Origin: Parvibaculum sp.
GTDB taxonomy: Bacteria; Pseudomonadota; Alphaproteobacteria; Parvibaculales; Parvibaculaceae
DNA: 64,000 nucleotides
Assembly (NCBI GenBank): GCA_031291615.1
Contig: JARLIS010000058.1
Location: 78,196-142,195 of the forward strand
Reading direction: 5' to 3'
Part shown: positions 35,040 to 43,073 of the stretch, piece after piece
Layout: every line of letters begins with the position of its first letter
Numbering within the stretch: position 1 is the stretch's first letter
Position numbers and translations under genes: made by a program
The notes under the pieces: model-generated
What the model was told of the DNA's origin: nothing
Seen by the model: the letters and a program-made list of their open reading frames with translations, nothing else
The model's database searches: none

Positions 35040-36986
35040 TCAGATTTTTCCCTTGGCGGAGAGCTCGGCAAACACTTCATCGACGATCCGGGCGACGAGG
35101 GGCGCGCGTTCGAAGCCGGGCATGACCGGGTGAATCTTGAGGTTCGGGCGCCAGGGCAGGGTGCCGGTGCCGAGCTGCATCGAGTGATTGGCATGCATAT
35201 AGATGGAGGCGCGTTTGCCGAGCGCGCCGACCATTTCGGTCGCGGCGTTCCAGAGGCCGGTGGAGCTGTCGAGTTCGGCCGTCAGGGCGGCGACGCCATC
35301 GAGATCGTCATGCGTGTCGAGGCCGGGCATCTGGTGAACGATGAGCCCGTGCTGTTCGGCGGCCTCGCGGATTTCCTCCTCGGGCTTTCCGAACTGGAGA
35401 TTGACGAGGATTGCGCCGCGCTCGACGAGCGGGGCCCAGTCGGCGATCCGGGTGGCGAACAGATCGCGGATAGGCGTGCGCAATCCGGAACGCCAGGTGA
35501 GGCCGATCTTCGGTCCGGCGCCAAGGCTGTCGAGCCAGGCGCGGGCCTCCGCGCGGCGAGCGGGATCGGCGACGAGGGCACGAGGTGTTGCGGGGAAGTC
35601 GGACAGGCGCCGGCGGCGCATCGAGGCGGCGATGCCCATGGGCGCCGTATAGTCGAAATCGATTTCGGCTTCGGGATAGTTGCCGAGGCCCGTCGCTCGG
35701 TCGGTTTCGGCGCGAACCGTCAGATGCGGCCAGGTGCGCTGATAAAGAGAGACAAGGCGATGGTCGGTCTCGACGATCACATGTCCGGCCTCTTCGGCGA
35801 TGTCGTCGATGCAGGTCGAAAAGCGAAGATCGTCGCCGACGCCCTGCTCGCGCCAGAGCATGATGGTCTTGTCCTTCAGTTCCTCGCCCTGCCACAAGAG
35901 GCCAGGGAAGGGACGGAACGGGATGCGCTGCTTGCTGGCGAAGCCGAAACCATAGAGATCCCAGCCGTCCTCAAGGCGTCCGATCGCGAGAAGGCAGAGA
36001 GCGAGATTCCAATATATGGCGTCGCTGCCGGAATTGAGTTGCAGCGCGCGCAAATAAACCTCGACGGCTTCACCTGCGCGGCAGGCATTCTGCAAGGCGG
36101 AACCGAGATTGTTGTAGATTTCGGAGACGTTCGGATTGAGCTTCAGCGCCATGCGGTGCGCGGCAATAGCGTCTTCAAGCATGGCTGCGTCGGCAAGTAT
36201 GTTGCCGAGGTTGGAATAGGCGGCGGCGTAATTGGGGTTGAGTTCGATCGCGCGGGTCAGCATGTCGACGGCTGCCTGCGGCTGGTCCATGTCGCGCATC
36301 ACGTCGGCGAAGGACAGCCAGATGTCGGCGTCGTTCGGCGCGAGTTCGGCAGCGCGCTTGAATGACTCCGCGGCGCCGGGCTTGTCGCCGGCTTTCGAAA
36401 GGATCGTCGCCCGATGGTAGTGCACAACGGCGTCGTCGGGAGCGAGTTTCGCGGCTTCGGCCATTGCGCCGACCGCTTCATCGAAGCGCGCAAGCTCCGC
36501 CAGAACCTTGCCGCGGCCGCGATGGAGCCGCGCATCTTTCGGGTCGATGAGGAGACCTCGGTCGTAGATTGCGAGCGCCCGTTCGAAATCGCCGCCGACG
36601 TCGCTGGCGATCCTCGCCTCCTCCAGCATGGCGTCCTTGTCGGTAGGGTCGAGACGCGAGGCCTCGGCGTAGTGATAGGCGGCCTCGCCTTCCTTGCCGA
36701 GCAATGAGACGATATGGGCGAGATTCCGATGGGCGAGCGCGAAGTTCGGATCGATGGCGACCACCCGGCGCAACAAGGTCTCGGCTTCCTCATTCCGTCC
36801 GCACTCATGCGACAGGATGGCCAGCAGGCGGAGCGCGCCGACATGGGTGGGGGCGGCGCCGAGCACCTTGCGATAGGAGGCCTCCGCTTCCTTGAAGCGT
36901 CCCTTGCGGTGCAGCTCCATCCCGTGATCGAGAGCCTTCACGATGCCGTTGGAACGGTTCGCGGCATATCTGGCTGACTTCGACAT
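35040..36986 (-). CDS. TPR protein with GT9-like C-terminal domain, FlmG-like flagellin glycosyltransferase
   Basis: 648 aa from MSKSARYAANRSNG at 36986; an ATG 48 nt upstream is less likely. About ten TPR units span residues 20-360 (for example YSNLGNILADAAMLEDAIAAHRMALKLNPN, then YNNLGSALQNACRAGEAVEVYLRALQLN). A domain of about 280 residues follows, with features of the TPR-linked glycosyltransferase family: GLLWQGEELKDKTIMLWREQGVGDDLRFS, PKIGLTWRSG, and a C-terminal MHANHSMQLGTGTLPWRPNLKIHP. Caulobacter FlmG has the same layout: its TPR binds flagellin and its GT domain adds pseudaminic acid. Adjacency to two Ser/Thr-rich flagellins supports that role; the sugar is inferred only. No sugar biosynthesis genes are in the window. 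Confidence 0.8.
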   Translation of the reverse strand: MSKSARYAANRSNGIVKALDHGMELHRKGRFKEAEASYRKVLGAAPTHVGALRLLAILSHECGRNEEAETLLRRVVAIDPNFALAHRNLAHIVSLLGKEGEAAYHYAEASRLDPTDKDAMLEEARIASDVGGDFERALAIYDRGLLIDPKDARLHRGRGKVLAELARFDEAVGAMAEAAKLAPDDAVVHYHRATILSKAGDKPGAAESFKRAAELAPNDADIWLSFADVMRDMDQPQAAVDMLTRAIELNPNYAAAYSNLGNILADAAMLEDAIAAHRMALKLNPNVSEIYNNLGSALQNACRAGEAVEVYLRALQLNSGSDAIYWNLALCLLAIGRLEDGWDLYGFGFASKQRIPFRPFPGLLWQGEELKDKTIMLWREQGVGDDLRFSTCIDDIAEEAGHVIVETDHRLVSLYQRTWPHLTVRAETDRATGLGNYPEAEIDFDYTAPMGIAASMRRRRLSDFPATPRALVADPARRAEARAWLDSLGAGPKIGLTWRSGLRTPIRDLFATRIADWAPLVERGAILVNLQFGKPEEEIREAAEQHGLIVHQMPGLDTHDDLDGVAALTAELDSSTGLWNAATEMVGALGKRASIYMHANHSMQLGTGTLPWRPNLKIHPVMPGFERAPLVARIVDEVFAELSAKGKI

Positions 36987-37040
36987 GAAACTGCGCCCTC
37001 TAGGCTGCCCAATGTAGCCCCGATTGTTCGACAATCAGGG

Positions 37041-37055
37041 TTAGCGGGAGGTTAA
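37041..37055. promoter_or_regulatory. CtrA-type box, one mismatch, before the FlmG-like gene
   Basis: TTAG-CGGGAGG-TTAA has the 7-bp spacing of the CtrA consensus TTAA-N7-TTAA with one changed base. It lies 55 nt upstream of the FlmG-like start. It is a candidate only. Confidence 0.4.
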
Positions 37056-37092
37056 TTTTTTAAAGGACGGTCCGCGGTCAAGCCGCAAACGG

Positions 37093-37563
37093 CTAGACGC
37101 GGGAGTCGAGCGCGATGGCCGCGTTGCGGCTGCTTGCGCTCTGGCGCGAGAGATTGGCGTCGCGGCCATAGCCGACCGTCGGGGCGCGCTGGTCGTTCAG
37201 GACGTCGGCCACCGATTTCAGGATGCGTTCGGACACCGATTTCGATGCGGCGAGGGCGCGGCCGTTGAGGTCCAGAACCGAATGCAGCCTGGCCATCTCG
37301 ATCTTCAGACGGGCGACCCTTTCGGACGGGGCGCGGTCGATCAGTTCGGGGCGAAGCTGTATCGCCTTGATGTCCATTGCATATTCGTTCGCCAGCCGGG
37401 TCTTTTCGGGCTGGAGGTCCACGATCTTCATGGGTTCGCAGGCCTGCAAAAGGGCCGTTTCGCGCTGCACGATGGCGATCAGCGCTTCGGTGACGCCAAG
37501 GATGCGGTCAACGAGCGCGGCGGCCGGAATATTGCCGGGCGCGGGGCGGGGCTGCTCGTTCAT
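37093..37563 (-). CDS. FlgN/FlbY-like flagellar chaperone
   Basis: 156 aa, mostly helical. The layout VDRILGVTEALIAIVQRETALLQACEPMKIVDLQPEKTRLANEYAMDIKAI fits the FlgN-type export chaperone pattern: an antiparallel helical hairpin with the conserved LQ/E-K-x-x-L segment that follows the L-x-x-E-x-x-x-L motif. In Caulobacter the corresponding gene after flgI-flgJ is flbY. FlgN escorts FlgK and FlgL. It overlaps the flgJ-type gene start by ATGA, completing the flgI operon. The Ser/Asn-rich tail has no known role. Sequence similarity is weak, so context carries much of the call. Confidence 0.7.
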   Translation of the reverse strand: MNEQPRPAPGNIPAAALVDRILGVTEALIAIVQRETALLQACEPMKIVDLQPEKTRLANEYAMDIKAIQLRPELIDRAPSERVARLKIEMARLHSVLDLNGRALAASKSVSERILKSVADVLNDQRAPTVGYGRDANLSRQSASSRNAAIALDSRV

Positions 37564-37859
37564 CGTCCATGCTCCTGCATTTTGAGGATTTCGCCATAGA
37601 TCTTGTCGGCGACGCCGATGCCGCCGGCGCTGGTCATTTCCTTGCCGTACTGGTCGATGAGGAGCGAGCGGAAGGTCGCTTCGCCCTGGCCGCCGCCGAA
37701 GGCGCCGTCGGTCTTGATACCCTCGAACATGGTCTGGGTCATGGTCGAGAGGAAGCTCGACTCGAAATCCTGCGCCGTCTTCCAGGTCTGCGCATTGGCA
37801 TGCTTGTGGGCCATCGGCATCTGGCTGCCATAGGCGGTAAGGGCGGCGATCGTCATCAC
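37560..37859 (-). CDS. flgJ: Flagellar rod-binding protein, FlgJ N-terminal type
   Basis: 99 aa. The sequence TAQDFESSFLSTMTQTMFEGIK, then FGGGQGEATFRSLLIDQYGKEMTSAGGIGVADKI, is the rod-binding (PF10135) module of FlgJ. It lacks the C-terminal muramidase domain, as usual in alphaproteobacteria, where peptidoglycan lysis is done by another enzyme. It caps the growing rod. It overlaps flgI by ATGA at its start and the FlgN-like gene at its end, so the three are translationally coupled. Confidence 0.9.
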   Translation of the reverse strand: MMTIAALTAYGSQMPMAHKHANAQTWKTAQDFESSFLSTMTQTMFEGIKTDGAFGGGQGEATFRSLLIDQYGKEMTSAGGIGVADKIYGEILKMQEHGR

Positions 37860-38995
37860 ATCACCTCGATTTCGGCCTGGAGAGCGCCGGAGGCCTTGAT
37901 CGCCTGAAGGATGGTGATCATGTCGCGCGGACTGACGCCCAGGGCATTCAGGCCATCGACCAGCTCTTTCAGACTTATGCTGCCGTCGACGAGGGCGAGC
38001 TTGCGGCCCTTGGTTTCATCGACGTCGACGGTGGTGCGCGGCACGACGGTCGTGGTGCCGGTGGAGGAGAAGGGCGCGGGCTGGCTCACCTGCGGCGTCT
38101 CGCTGACGCTGATGGTGAGGTTTCCTTGCGCGATCGCCACTTTGCTGACGCGGACATCCTGACCCATCACGATGATGCCGGAACCTTCGTCGATGACGAC
38201 GCGGGCAGGCAGGTCGGGCTCGACGCGAAGCTGTTCGATGTCGGTCAGAAGGCCGACGGCGTTGCCGGTGTAGGACGCGGGCACGGAAAGCTGGATCGTC
38301 GTCGGATTGTCGGCGGTCGCGGCATTCTGGCCCAGGAACGAGTTGATGGCGCTCGACACGCGCTCGGCGGTCGTGAGGTCGGGATTGCGCAGCGAGAGGC
38401 GCAGCGAATGAAGATCGGCGAGTTTGAAGTCGATTTCGCGTTCGACGATGGCGCCGTTTGCGATGCGGCCGTTGGTCGGCACACCGCGCACGATGGAGGC
38501 CGCGTCGCCCTTGGCCGAGAAACCGCCGGTGGCGACGGAGCCCTGAGAGACCGCGTAGACCTGGCCGTCGGCGCCCATCAGCGGGGTGACGAGAAGCACG
38601 CCGCCCTGAAGGTTGGTCGCGTCGCCGAGCGCGCTGACGGTCACGTCGATGCGCGTGCCCTGGGGCGAGAAGGCCGGGAGATTGGCCGACACCATGACGG
38701 CGGCGACGTTGGCGGTCTTGAGCTGGCTGCCACGGATGTTGACGCCGAGGCGCTCGAGCATGGCCGTGAGGCTCTGCTGGGTGAAGGGCGCGTTGCGCAG
38801 CGTGTCGCCCGTGCCGTTCAGGCCGACGACGAGACCGTAGCCGACAAGCAAGTTGTCGCGGATGCCTTCGACATCGACAATGTCTTTAATACGCGACGCA
38901 GCCGGCGCATTCGCCGGAACGGCAAGCGCAAGAGCGCAAACCATAATGACGAGCTTCGCGGATGGCCGGAGAAGTTTGGCAAGCAGCCTGGGCAT
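37856..38995 (-). CDS. flgI: Flagellar P-ring protein FlgI
   Basis: 379 aa with a Sec signal (MPRLLAKLLRPSAKLVIMVCALALAVPANAPAAS). The motifs SRIKDIVDVEGIRDNLLVGYGLVVGLNGTGDTLRNAPFTQQSL and the C-terminal VSPRDMITILQAIKASGALQAEIEVM are diagnostic of FlgI, which assembles in the periplasm as the bushing around the rod. It heads the flgI-flgJ-FlgN-like operon. A probable sigma-54 promoter lies 40 nt upstream. Divergent from fliX, the same arrangement as in Caulobacter. Confidence 0.96.
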   Translation of the reverse strand: MPRLLAKLLRPSAKLVIMVCALALAVPANAPAASRIKDIVDVEGIRDNLLVGYGLVVGLNGTGDTLRNAPFTQQSLTAMLERLGVNIRGSQLKTANVAAVMVSANLPAFSPQGTRIDVTVSALGDATNLQGGVLLVTPLMGADGQVYAVSQGSVATGGFSAKGDAASIVRGVPTNGRIANGAIVEREIDFKLADLHSLRLSLRNPDLTTAERVSSAINSFLGQNAATADNPTTIQLSVPASYTGNAVGLLTDIEQLRVEPDLPARVVIDEGSGIIVMGQDVRVSKVAIAQGNLTISVSETPQVSQPAPFSSTGTTTVVPRTTVDVDETKGRKLALVDGSISLKELVDGLNALGVSPRDMITILQAIKASGALQAEIEVM

Positions 38996-39034
38996 TTGAT
39001 GACCGTCTGAACGCGTTCGATACGGGTCTCATTA

Positions 39035-39050
39035 AGCGAAAGCCGTGCCA
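39035..39050 (-). promoter_or_regulatory. Probable sigma-54 promoter of flgI
   Basis: On the minus strand TGGCACGGCTTTCGCT matches TGGCAC-N5-TTGC with one substitution (TCGC) and correct GG-GC spacing. It lies 40 nt from the flgI ATG. Confidence 0.65.
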
Positions 39051-39198
39051 TCGGACCCGCCGTCCTGGAATTAACTCAAGCCATTGATTTTAAAAGATAT
39101 TATTTGGCGGCTCGCCGGACCGGGCATCGGCCGTCGGCGGTGCTGCGGAAGCACCTGCCTGTCCTCCGGCAAATTCTGCCGCAGCAGGCGGTTCATGT

Positions 39199-39213
39199 TT
39201 AACGGCGCCTTAA
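39199..39213. promoter_or_regulatory. CtrA box upstream of fliX
   Basis: TTAA-CGGCGCC-TTAA is an exact TTAA-N7-TTAA match in otherwise GC-rich DNA, 80 nt before the fliX start. In Caulobacter fliX is CtrA-regulated. Confidence 0.75.
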
Positions 39214-39292
39214 GATATGGAGCGCATGGTAAAGACCATGGAAAGCCTTGCATCCGCATTTGCGGGTCGGGTTCGACATCAAGGGCAAGAAC

Positions 39293-39718
39293 ATGAAGAT
39301 TGGCGGCTCACGCCAGATCGGCCAGACATCGGGAAAGCGCGCGGCATCCGCGGGCCGGACCGGATCGGGTTTTGCGCTTGAAGGTGCGCAGGAGGGACGC
39401 GGCATCGCCGGCCTTTCGGCGGCGGCTTCGCTCGCAGCGGTCGACTCCCTTCTGGCCTTGCAGGAGGCGGATGCCGACGTTCCTAACGCGCCGCGGCGGG
39501 CGATTGCGCGCGGCGAGCACATGCTCGACATTCTGGACGACATCAAGATCGCGCTGCTGACGGGGCAGGTTCCCCGCTCCAAGCTTTCGCGGCTTCTCAG
39601 CGTGGTCCAGGGCCAACAGGGCCGGGTGAACGATCCGGAGCTTGCCCATATCCTCGACCATATCGAGCTTCGCGCCCGGGTCGAGCTGGCCAAATTCGGC
39701 TCCTACGCGAAGGATTGA
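39293..39718 (+). CDS. fliX: Flagellar assembly trans-acting factor FliX
   Basis: 141 aa from ATG 39293 (MKIGGSRQIGQTSGKRAAS), with AAGGGCAAG upstream; in-frame residues before it are not FliX-like. The family features are the N-terminal MKI, a middle VDSLLALQEADADVPNAPRRAIARGEHMLDILDDIKIALLTGQVP, and a C-terminal LAHILDHIELRARVELAKFG. FliX monitors completion of early flagellar structures and controls the sigma-54 activator FlbD, gating late gene expression. It lies behind a CtrA box and is divergent from flgI. Confidence 0.93.
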   Translation: MKIGGSRQIGQTSGKRAASAGRTGSGFALEGAQEGRGIAGLSAAASLAAVDSLLALQEADADVPNAPRRAIARGEHMLDILDDIKIALLTGQVPRSKLSRLLSVVQGQQGRVNDPELAHILDHIELRARVELAKFGSYAKD

Positions 39719-39927
39719 CGCTTCGGGGCCGCGGCGGCCGCAGGCGCTATTTCACATATTTTTCATAGGGTTAAAGCGGTTTTTGAAGCCGTGACCTAGG
39801 CTGTTGAGAATCGAGACTCGTCTCCCTATACTCCGCCGCGTTTTCGCCGGAGCGCGATCCGCAGGTCCTTTGCGGGTCTGTGATCGGATCACGCTCGGGA
39901 CGCCTCTCGCAGGAAAGAAATCGGGGC

Positions 39928-40344
39928 ATGGTCGTTCGGTTGCCTAAAGGCTACACGCCGTCCGAGGACGAGCCGTTCATGAACAAGCGGCAGCGCGAGT
40001 ACTTCCGCCGCAAGCTCGAAAAGTGGAAGGAAGACATCCTTCTCGAAAATCGCGAAACGCTTCAGCATCTCCAGGAAGAAACGGTTCAGCATCCCGATCT
40101 CGCGGACCGCGCGTCGACCGAAACGGAGCGTTCGCTGGAGCTGCGCACGCGCGATCGTCAGCGCAAGCTCGTTTCCAAGATCGATGCGGCGCTTCGGCGG
40201 ATTGAGGAAGGCACTTACGGCTATTGCGAAGAGACGGGCGAGCCGATCAGCCTGAAGCGGCTCGATGCGCGTCCCATCGCGACATTGTCGATCGAGGCGC
40301 AGGAGCGGCACGAGCGCCGCGAAAAAGTCTATCGCGACGATTGA
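39928..40344 (+). CDS. dksA: DksA/TraR-family RNA polymerase-binding protein
   Basis: 138 aa from MVVRLPKGYTPSEDEPFMNKRQREYFRRKL at 39928, with AGGAAAG 11 nt upstream. The coiled-coil tip contains DLADRASTETERSLELRTRDRQRKL (Asp-x-Ala-x-x-A type), which reaches the polymerase secondary channel. The C-terminal zinc-finger region reads GYCEETGEPISLKRLDARPIAT and has a single Cys, so zinc binding by four Cys is not possible; this form is common in alphaproteobacteria. It acts with ppGpp in stringent control. It is monocistronic with a strong terminator and sits between flagellar operons. Confidence 0.92.
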   Translation: MVVRLPKGYTPSEDEPFMNKRQREYFRRKLEKWKEDILLENRETLQHLQEETVQHPDLADRASTETERSLELRTRDRQRKLVSKIDAALRRIEEGTYGYCEETGEPISLKRLDARPIATLSIEAQERHERREKVYRDD

Positions 40345-40369
40345 GCTTTTCCGCCATGTCGGAATGCAG

Positions 40370-40398
40370 AAACGCGGCTCCTTTCGGAGCCGCGTTTT
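40370..40398 (+). terminator. Terminator after dksA
   Basis: AAACGCGGCTCC/GGAGCCGCGTTT perfect 12-bp stem with a TTTC loop, ending in TTTT. It can also end the convergent flgF-flgG-flgA-flgH transcript. Confidence 0.9.
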
Positions 40399-40444
40399 GC
40401 ATTTCCAGACCGTACATCCGGGCCTGGAAAGGCCCCCATCAACC

Positions 40445-41197
40445 TCAGAAGGGCATGATCACGTCGTAAAGCTGCTGGCCGTAGCGCGGCTGCTGCATGT
40501 CGCTGATCTGGCCGCGTCCGCCGTAAGAGATGCGCGCTTCGGCGATCTGGGTGTGCAGAATGGTGTTGGTGTTCGAAATGTCTTCCGGGCGCACGATGCC
40601 GGCGATCAACAGCTCGCGTACTTCGAAGTTCACGCGAACTTCCTGACGGCCCTGAATGACCAGATTGCCGTTAGGCAGAACCTGCGTAACGACAGCCGCA
40701 ATCGTGAGGTCAACGGCTTCCTTGCGGTCCACGGTGCCGGTGCCGGCGCTCGAGCTCGCGCTTGTCGCGTCGACGAGCTTCGTCGGATCGACCGCGGCCG
40801 GGAGCACGTTCTTGAGCTTGGACTCAAATCCGAGAAGGTTCGGCATCGCGGCGTTTTCGGAATTGGCGCGCGTGCGCTGCGTCGAATTGTCGACCTTGGC
40901 GCTGTCGGCGATGTTGATGAGAACCGTCAGAATGTCGCCCACGTGAGAGGCGCGTTGATCGCGGAAGAATGCGCGCGAGCCTGCGCGCCAGAGCGAATTC
41001 GGTTCATAGACAACCTGCTCGGGCTGCGGCATCGGCATGCTGACCGGCTGGTAGCCGGGCTGCGCGGTCGGATTTGCGATCGGCGCGAGCGCAGGCGCGG
41101 CGCCGATATTGTCGATGCGGTCGATGGCGCCGCAGCCGGCGAGAGTGGACGAGAGGAGGGCGGCGGCGACAAAGCCTGACACGCGGCGGATATACAT
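40445..41197 (-). CDS. flgH: Flagellar L-ring protein FlgH
   Basis: 250 aa. It is a lipoprotein with lipobox LAGC (MYIRRVSGFVAAALLSSTLAGCGA). FlgH signatures are SLWRAGSRAFFRDQRASHVGDILTVLINI, LPNGNLVIQGRQEVRVNFEVRELLIAGIVRPEDISNTNTI and AEARISYGGRG. It forms the outer-membrane ring around the rod. Last gene of the flgF-flgG-flgA-flgH operon, 37 nt after flgA. Confidence 0.96.
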   Translation of the reverse strand: MYIRRVSGFVAAALLSSTLAGCGAIDRIDNIGAAPALAPIANPTAQPGYQPVSMPMPQPEQVVYEPNSLWRAGSRAFFRDQRASHVGDILTVLINIADSAKVDNSTQRTRANSENAAMPNLLGFESKLKNVLPAAVDPTKLVDATSASSSAGTGTVDRKEAVDLTIAAVVTQVLPNGNLVIQGRQEVRVNFEVRELLIAGIVRPEDISNTNTILHTQIAEARISYGGRGQISDMQQPRYGQQLYDVIMPF

Positions 41198-41234
41198 TTC
41201 AGGGCCTCTTTTAAAAACGCTACGCGGGCTTCGT

Positions 41235-42224
41235 TCAGGACTTGAGTTCGCTCAGGCGCGGGGCGCCCATGGCGTCGATGCGCACCAGGTTCGGGCCTTC
41301 GATGACGCCCTGGACCGTGCGATTGGAGCGCGGATTGAGCACGTCGACCGTGTCGCCGACGGCGCCGCTCTGGAGCGCCTTGCCGCGTGCGAGCAGGGTG
41401 AGCGAGCCGGTGACATAGCTCATGTCCACGGTCGCGCCCTTGGTGACGACGACGGGCTGCTGCATGTCGCTGGTGCGAAGCAGGTCGCCCGTCCGGACGG
41501 GGTGGCGCGGCGACATGCCGACAAGCTGCGCCTGCGCGGTGATGATGTTCTGGCCGACGCGGTCGGCGGGAAGCCTGATCCAGTCGATATCGTCGGCGCG
41601 AACGACATCGCCGGGCGCGACGTCGCGCTTCAGCACCGGGACGTCGAGGGCGGGATAGGCGCGGCCGGAAACGCGGCGCAGCGCGGCGCCCGGATCGTTG
41701 GCCGGTGCGCGCAGCAGCGCATCGAAATTGCCGTTGCGCGGATTGAAGTCGATCTGCTCGACCTTGACGGTGCGGGGCGCATTTTCGCCAACCTGCACGC
41801 CCGCCGTTCCATTCGCAAATTCGACCTGGAGCTTCGCGGTGACCGGCATCGAGGGCGAGACCGAGGCGATGGCGGAGGCGACGGCGGAAGACACTTCCGC
41901 TTCCGAGACCGGAACGCCGCTGCGGGAAACCGTGACATGCGTGAGGCCCGTCGTGTTGCGCCAGGCAAGACCGTTGCGCCGGGCGACGAGCGAGATGCGC
42001 GACACCGAAATATCCATCGAGAGGCCGGGCGCCGGCGCTTCGTTGACGACGACCTGCGATGCATTGCCCGCGCCGTCGAAGAGATCGCCGAGCGTGACGG
42101 TTTCGCCGGGCACGACGACGGAAGGGCGCAGCTCCGTGGCGGAGGCGAGGCTTGCAGAGACGCCGAAGCAGAGAGCGGCCAGCGCGGGGATCAACAGACG
42201 GGTCATGGCGTGTATCCGTTTCAT
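41235..42224 (-). CDS. flgA: P-ring assembly chaperone FlgA
   Basis: 329 aa with a signal peptide (MKRIHAMTRLLIPALAALCFGVSASLASA). The C-terminal SAF domain is clear: LKRDVAPGDVVRADDIDWIRL, MSPRHPVRTGDLLRTSDMQQPVVVTKGATVDMSYVTGSLTLLARGKALQSGAVGDTVDVLNPRSNRTVQGVI. It helps FlgI polymerise in the periplasm. It is about 110 residues longer than enteric FlgA, with an N-terminal extension typical of alphaproteobacteria. It sits between flgG and flgH with short gaps (7 nt and 37 nt). Confidence 0.93.
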   Translation of the reverse strand: MKRIHAMTRLLIPALAALCFGVSASLASATELRPSVVVPGETVTLGDLFDGAGNASQVVVNEAPAPGLSMDISVSRISLVARRNGLAWRNTTGLTHVTVSRSGVPVSEAEVSSAVASAIASVSPSMPVTAKLQVEFANGTAGVQVGENAPRTVKVEQIDFNPRNGNFDALLRAPANDPGAALRRVSGRAYPALDVPVLKRDVAPGDVVRADDIDWIRLPADRVGQNIITAQAQLVGMSPRHPVRTGDLLRTSDMQQPVVVTKGATVDMSYVTGSLTLLARGKALQSGAVGDTVDVLNPRSNRTVQGVIEGPNLVRIDAMGAPRLSELKS

Positions 42225-42231
42225 GCTGGCG

Positions 42232-43017
42232 TTACTTCAGGTTCGAGGTCGTCGACATCATCTCGTCGGACGCCGTGATGACCTTCGCGTTCATCTCGTA
42301 GGCGCGCTGGGCGGTGATGAGGTCCGAAATTTCCGTCACGGCGTTCACGTTCGAGGTTTCGAGAAAGCCCTGCTGGAGCGTGCCGAAACCGATGGATGCG
42401 GGGTTGCCCGTCGTCGGCGCGCCGCTGGCGGAGGTTTCGAGGAACAGGTTGTTGCCCTGCGGGTCGAGGCCGCCTTCGTTCGGGAAGGTTGAGAGTTCGA
42501 GCTGGCCGACGATCTGCGGCGCGGTCTGTCCGGGGATGGTCGCCTGAACCTGGCCGTCATTGCTGATGGTGATGTCCGACGCCGTCGGCGGAACGGTGAT
42601 GCCGGGGGCGACGGTGTAACCGTCCGAGGTCACGATCTGGCCCGTGGGGCTCAGCGAAAAGTTGCCGGCGCGCGTATAGGCGTCGGTGCCGCTCGGCATC
42701 TGCACGCGGAAATAGCCGCGGCCCTGAATGGCGACGTCGAGCTTGTTGCCGGTGTTGTTGAGATCGCCCTGGGTCATGATGCGGTAGACGGAGCCTGTCT
42801 TGACGCCGAGGCCGATCTGCACGCCCGAGGGGACGATGGTGCCGGAGTCAGACGAGTTCGTGCCGACGCGGCGCAGGTTCTGATAGAGCAGATCCTGAAA
42901 CTCGGCGCGCTGTGCCTTGAAGCCCGAGGTGCTCATGTTGGCGATGTTGTTCGAGATCACCTCGACATTGAGCTGCTGGGCCATCATGCCTGTGGCGGCG
43001 ATGCTGAGCGACTGCAT
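42232..43017 (-). CDS. flgG: Flagellar distal rod protein FlgG
   Basis: 261 aa. The N-terminus MQSLSIAATGMMAQQLNVEVISNNIANMSTSGFKAQRAEFQDLLYQNLR and C-terminus FLETSNVNAVTEISDLITAQRAYEMNAKVITASDEMMSTTSNL are canonical FlgG. GTGLGVKTG-like VQIGLGVKTGSVYRIMTQGDLNNTGN is present. It builds the distal rod through the P and L rings. Length equals the usual 260-262 aa. Confidence 0.97.
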   Translation of the reverse strand: MQSLSIAATGMMAQQLNVEVISNNIANMSTSGFKAQRAEFQDLLYQNLRRVGTNSSDSGTIVPSGVQIGLGVKTGSVYRIMTQGDLNNTGNKLDVAIQGRGYFRVQMPSGTDAYTRAGNFSLSPTGQIVTSDGYTVAPGITVPPTASDITISNDGQVQATIPGQTAPQIVGQLELSTFPNEGGLDPQGNNLFLETSASGAPTTGNPASIGFGTLQQGFLETSNVNAVTEISDLITAQRAYEMNAKVITASDEMMSTTSNLK

Positions 43018-43073
43018 TGATCTGTTCCTTGGCCTTGTCTTGAACTAAAGGGCGTCGTTGAGGAGAGGGGCGG

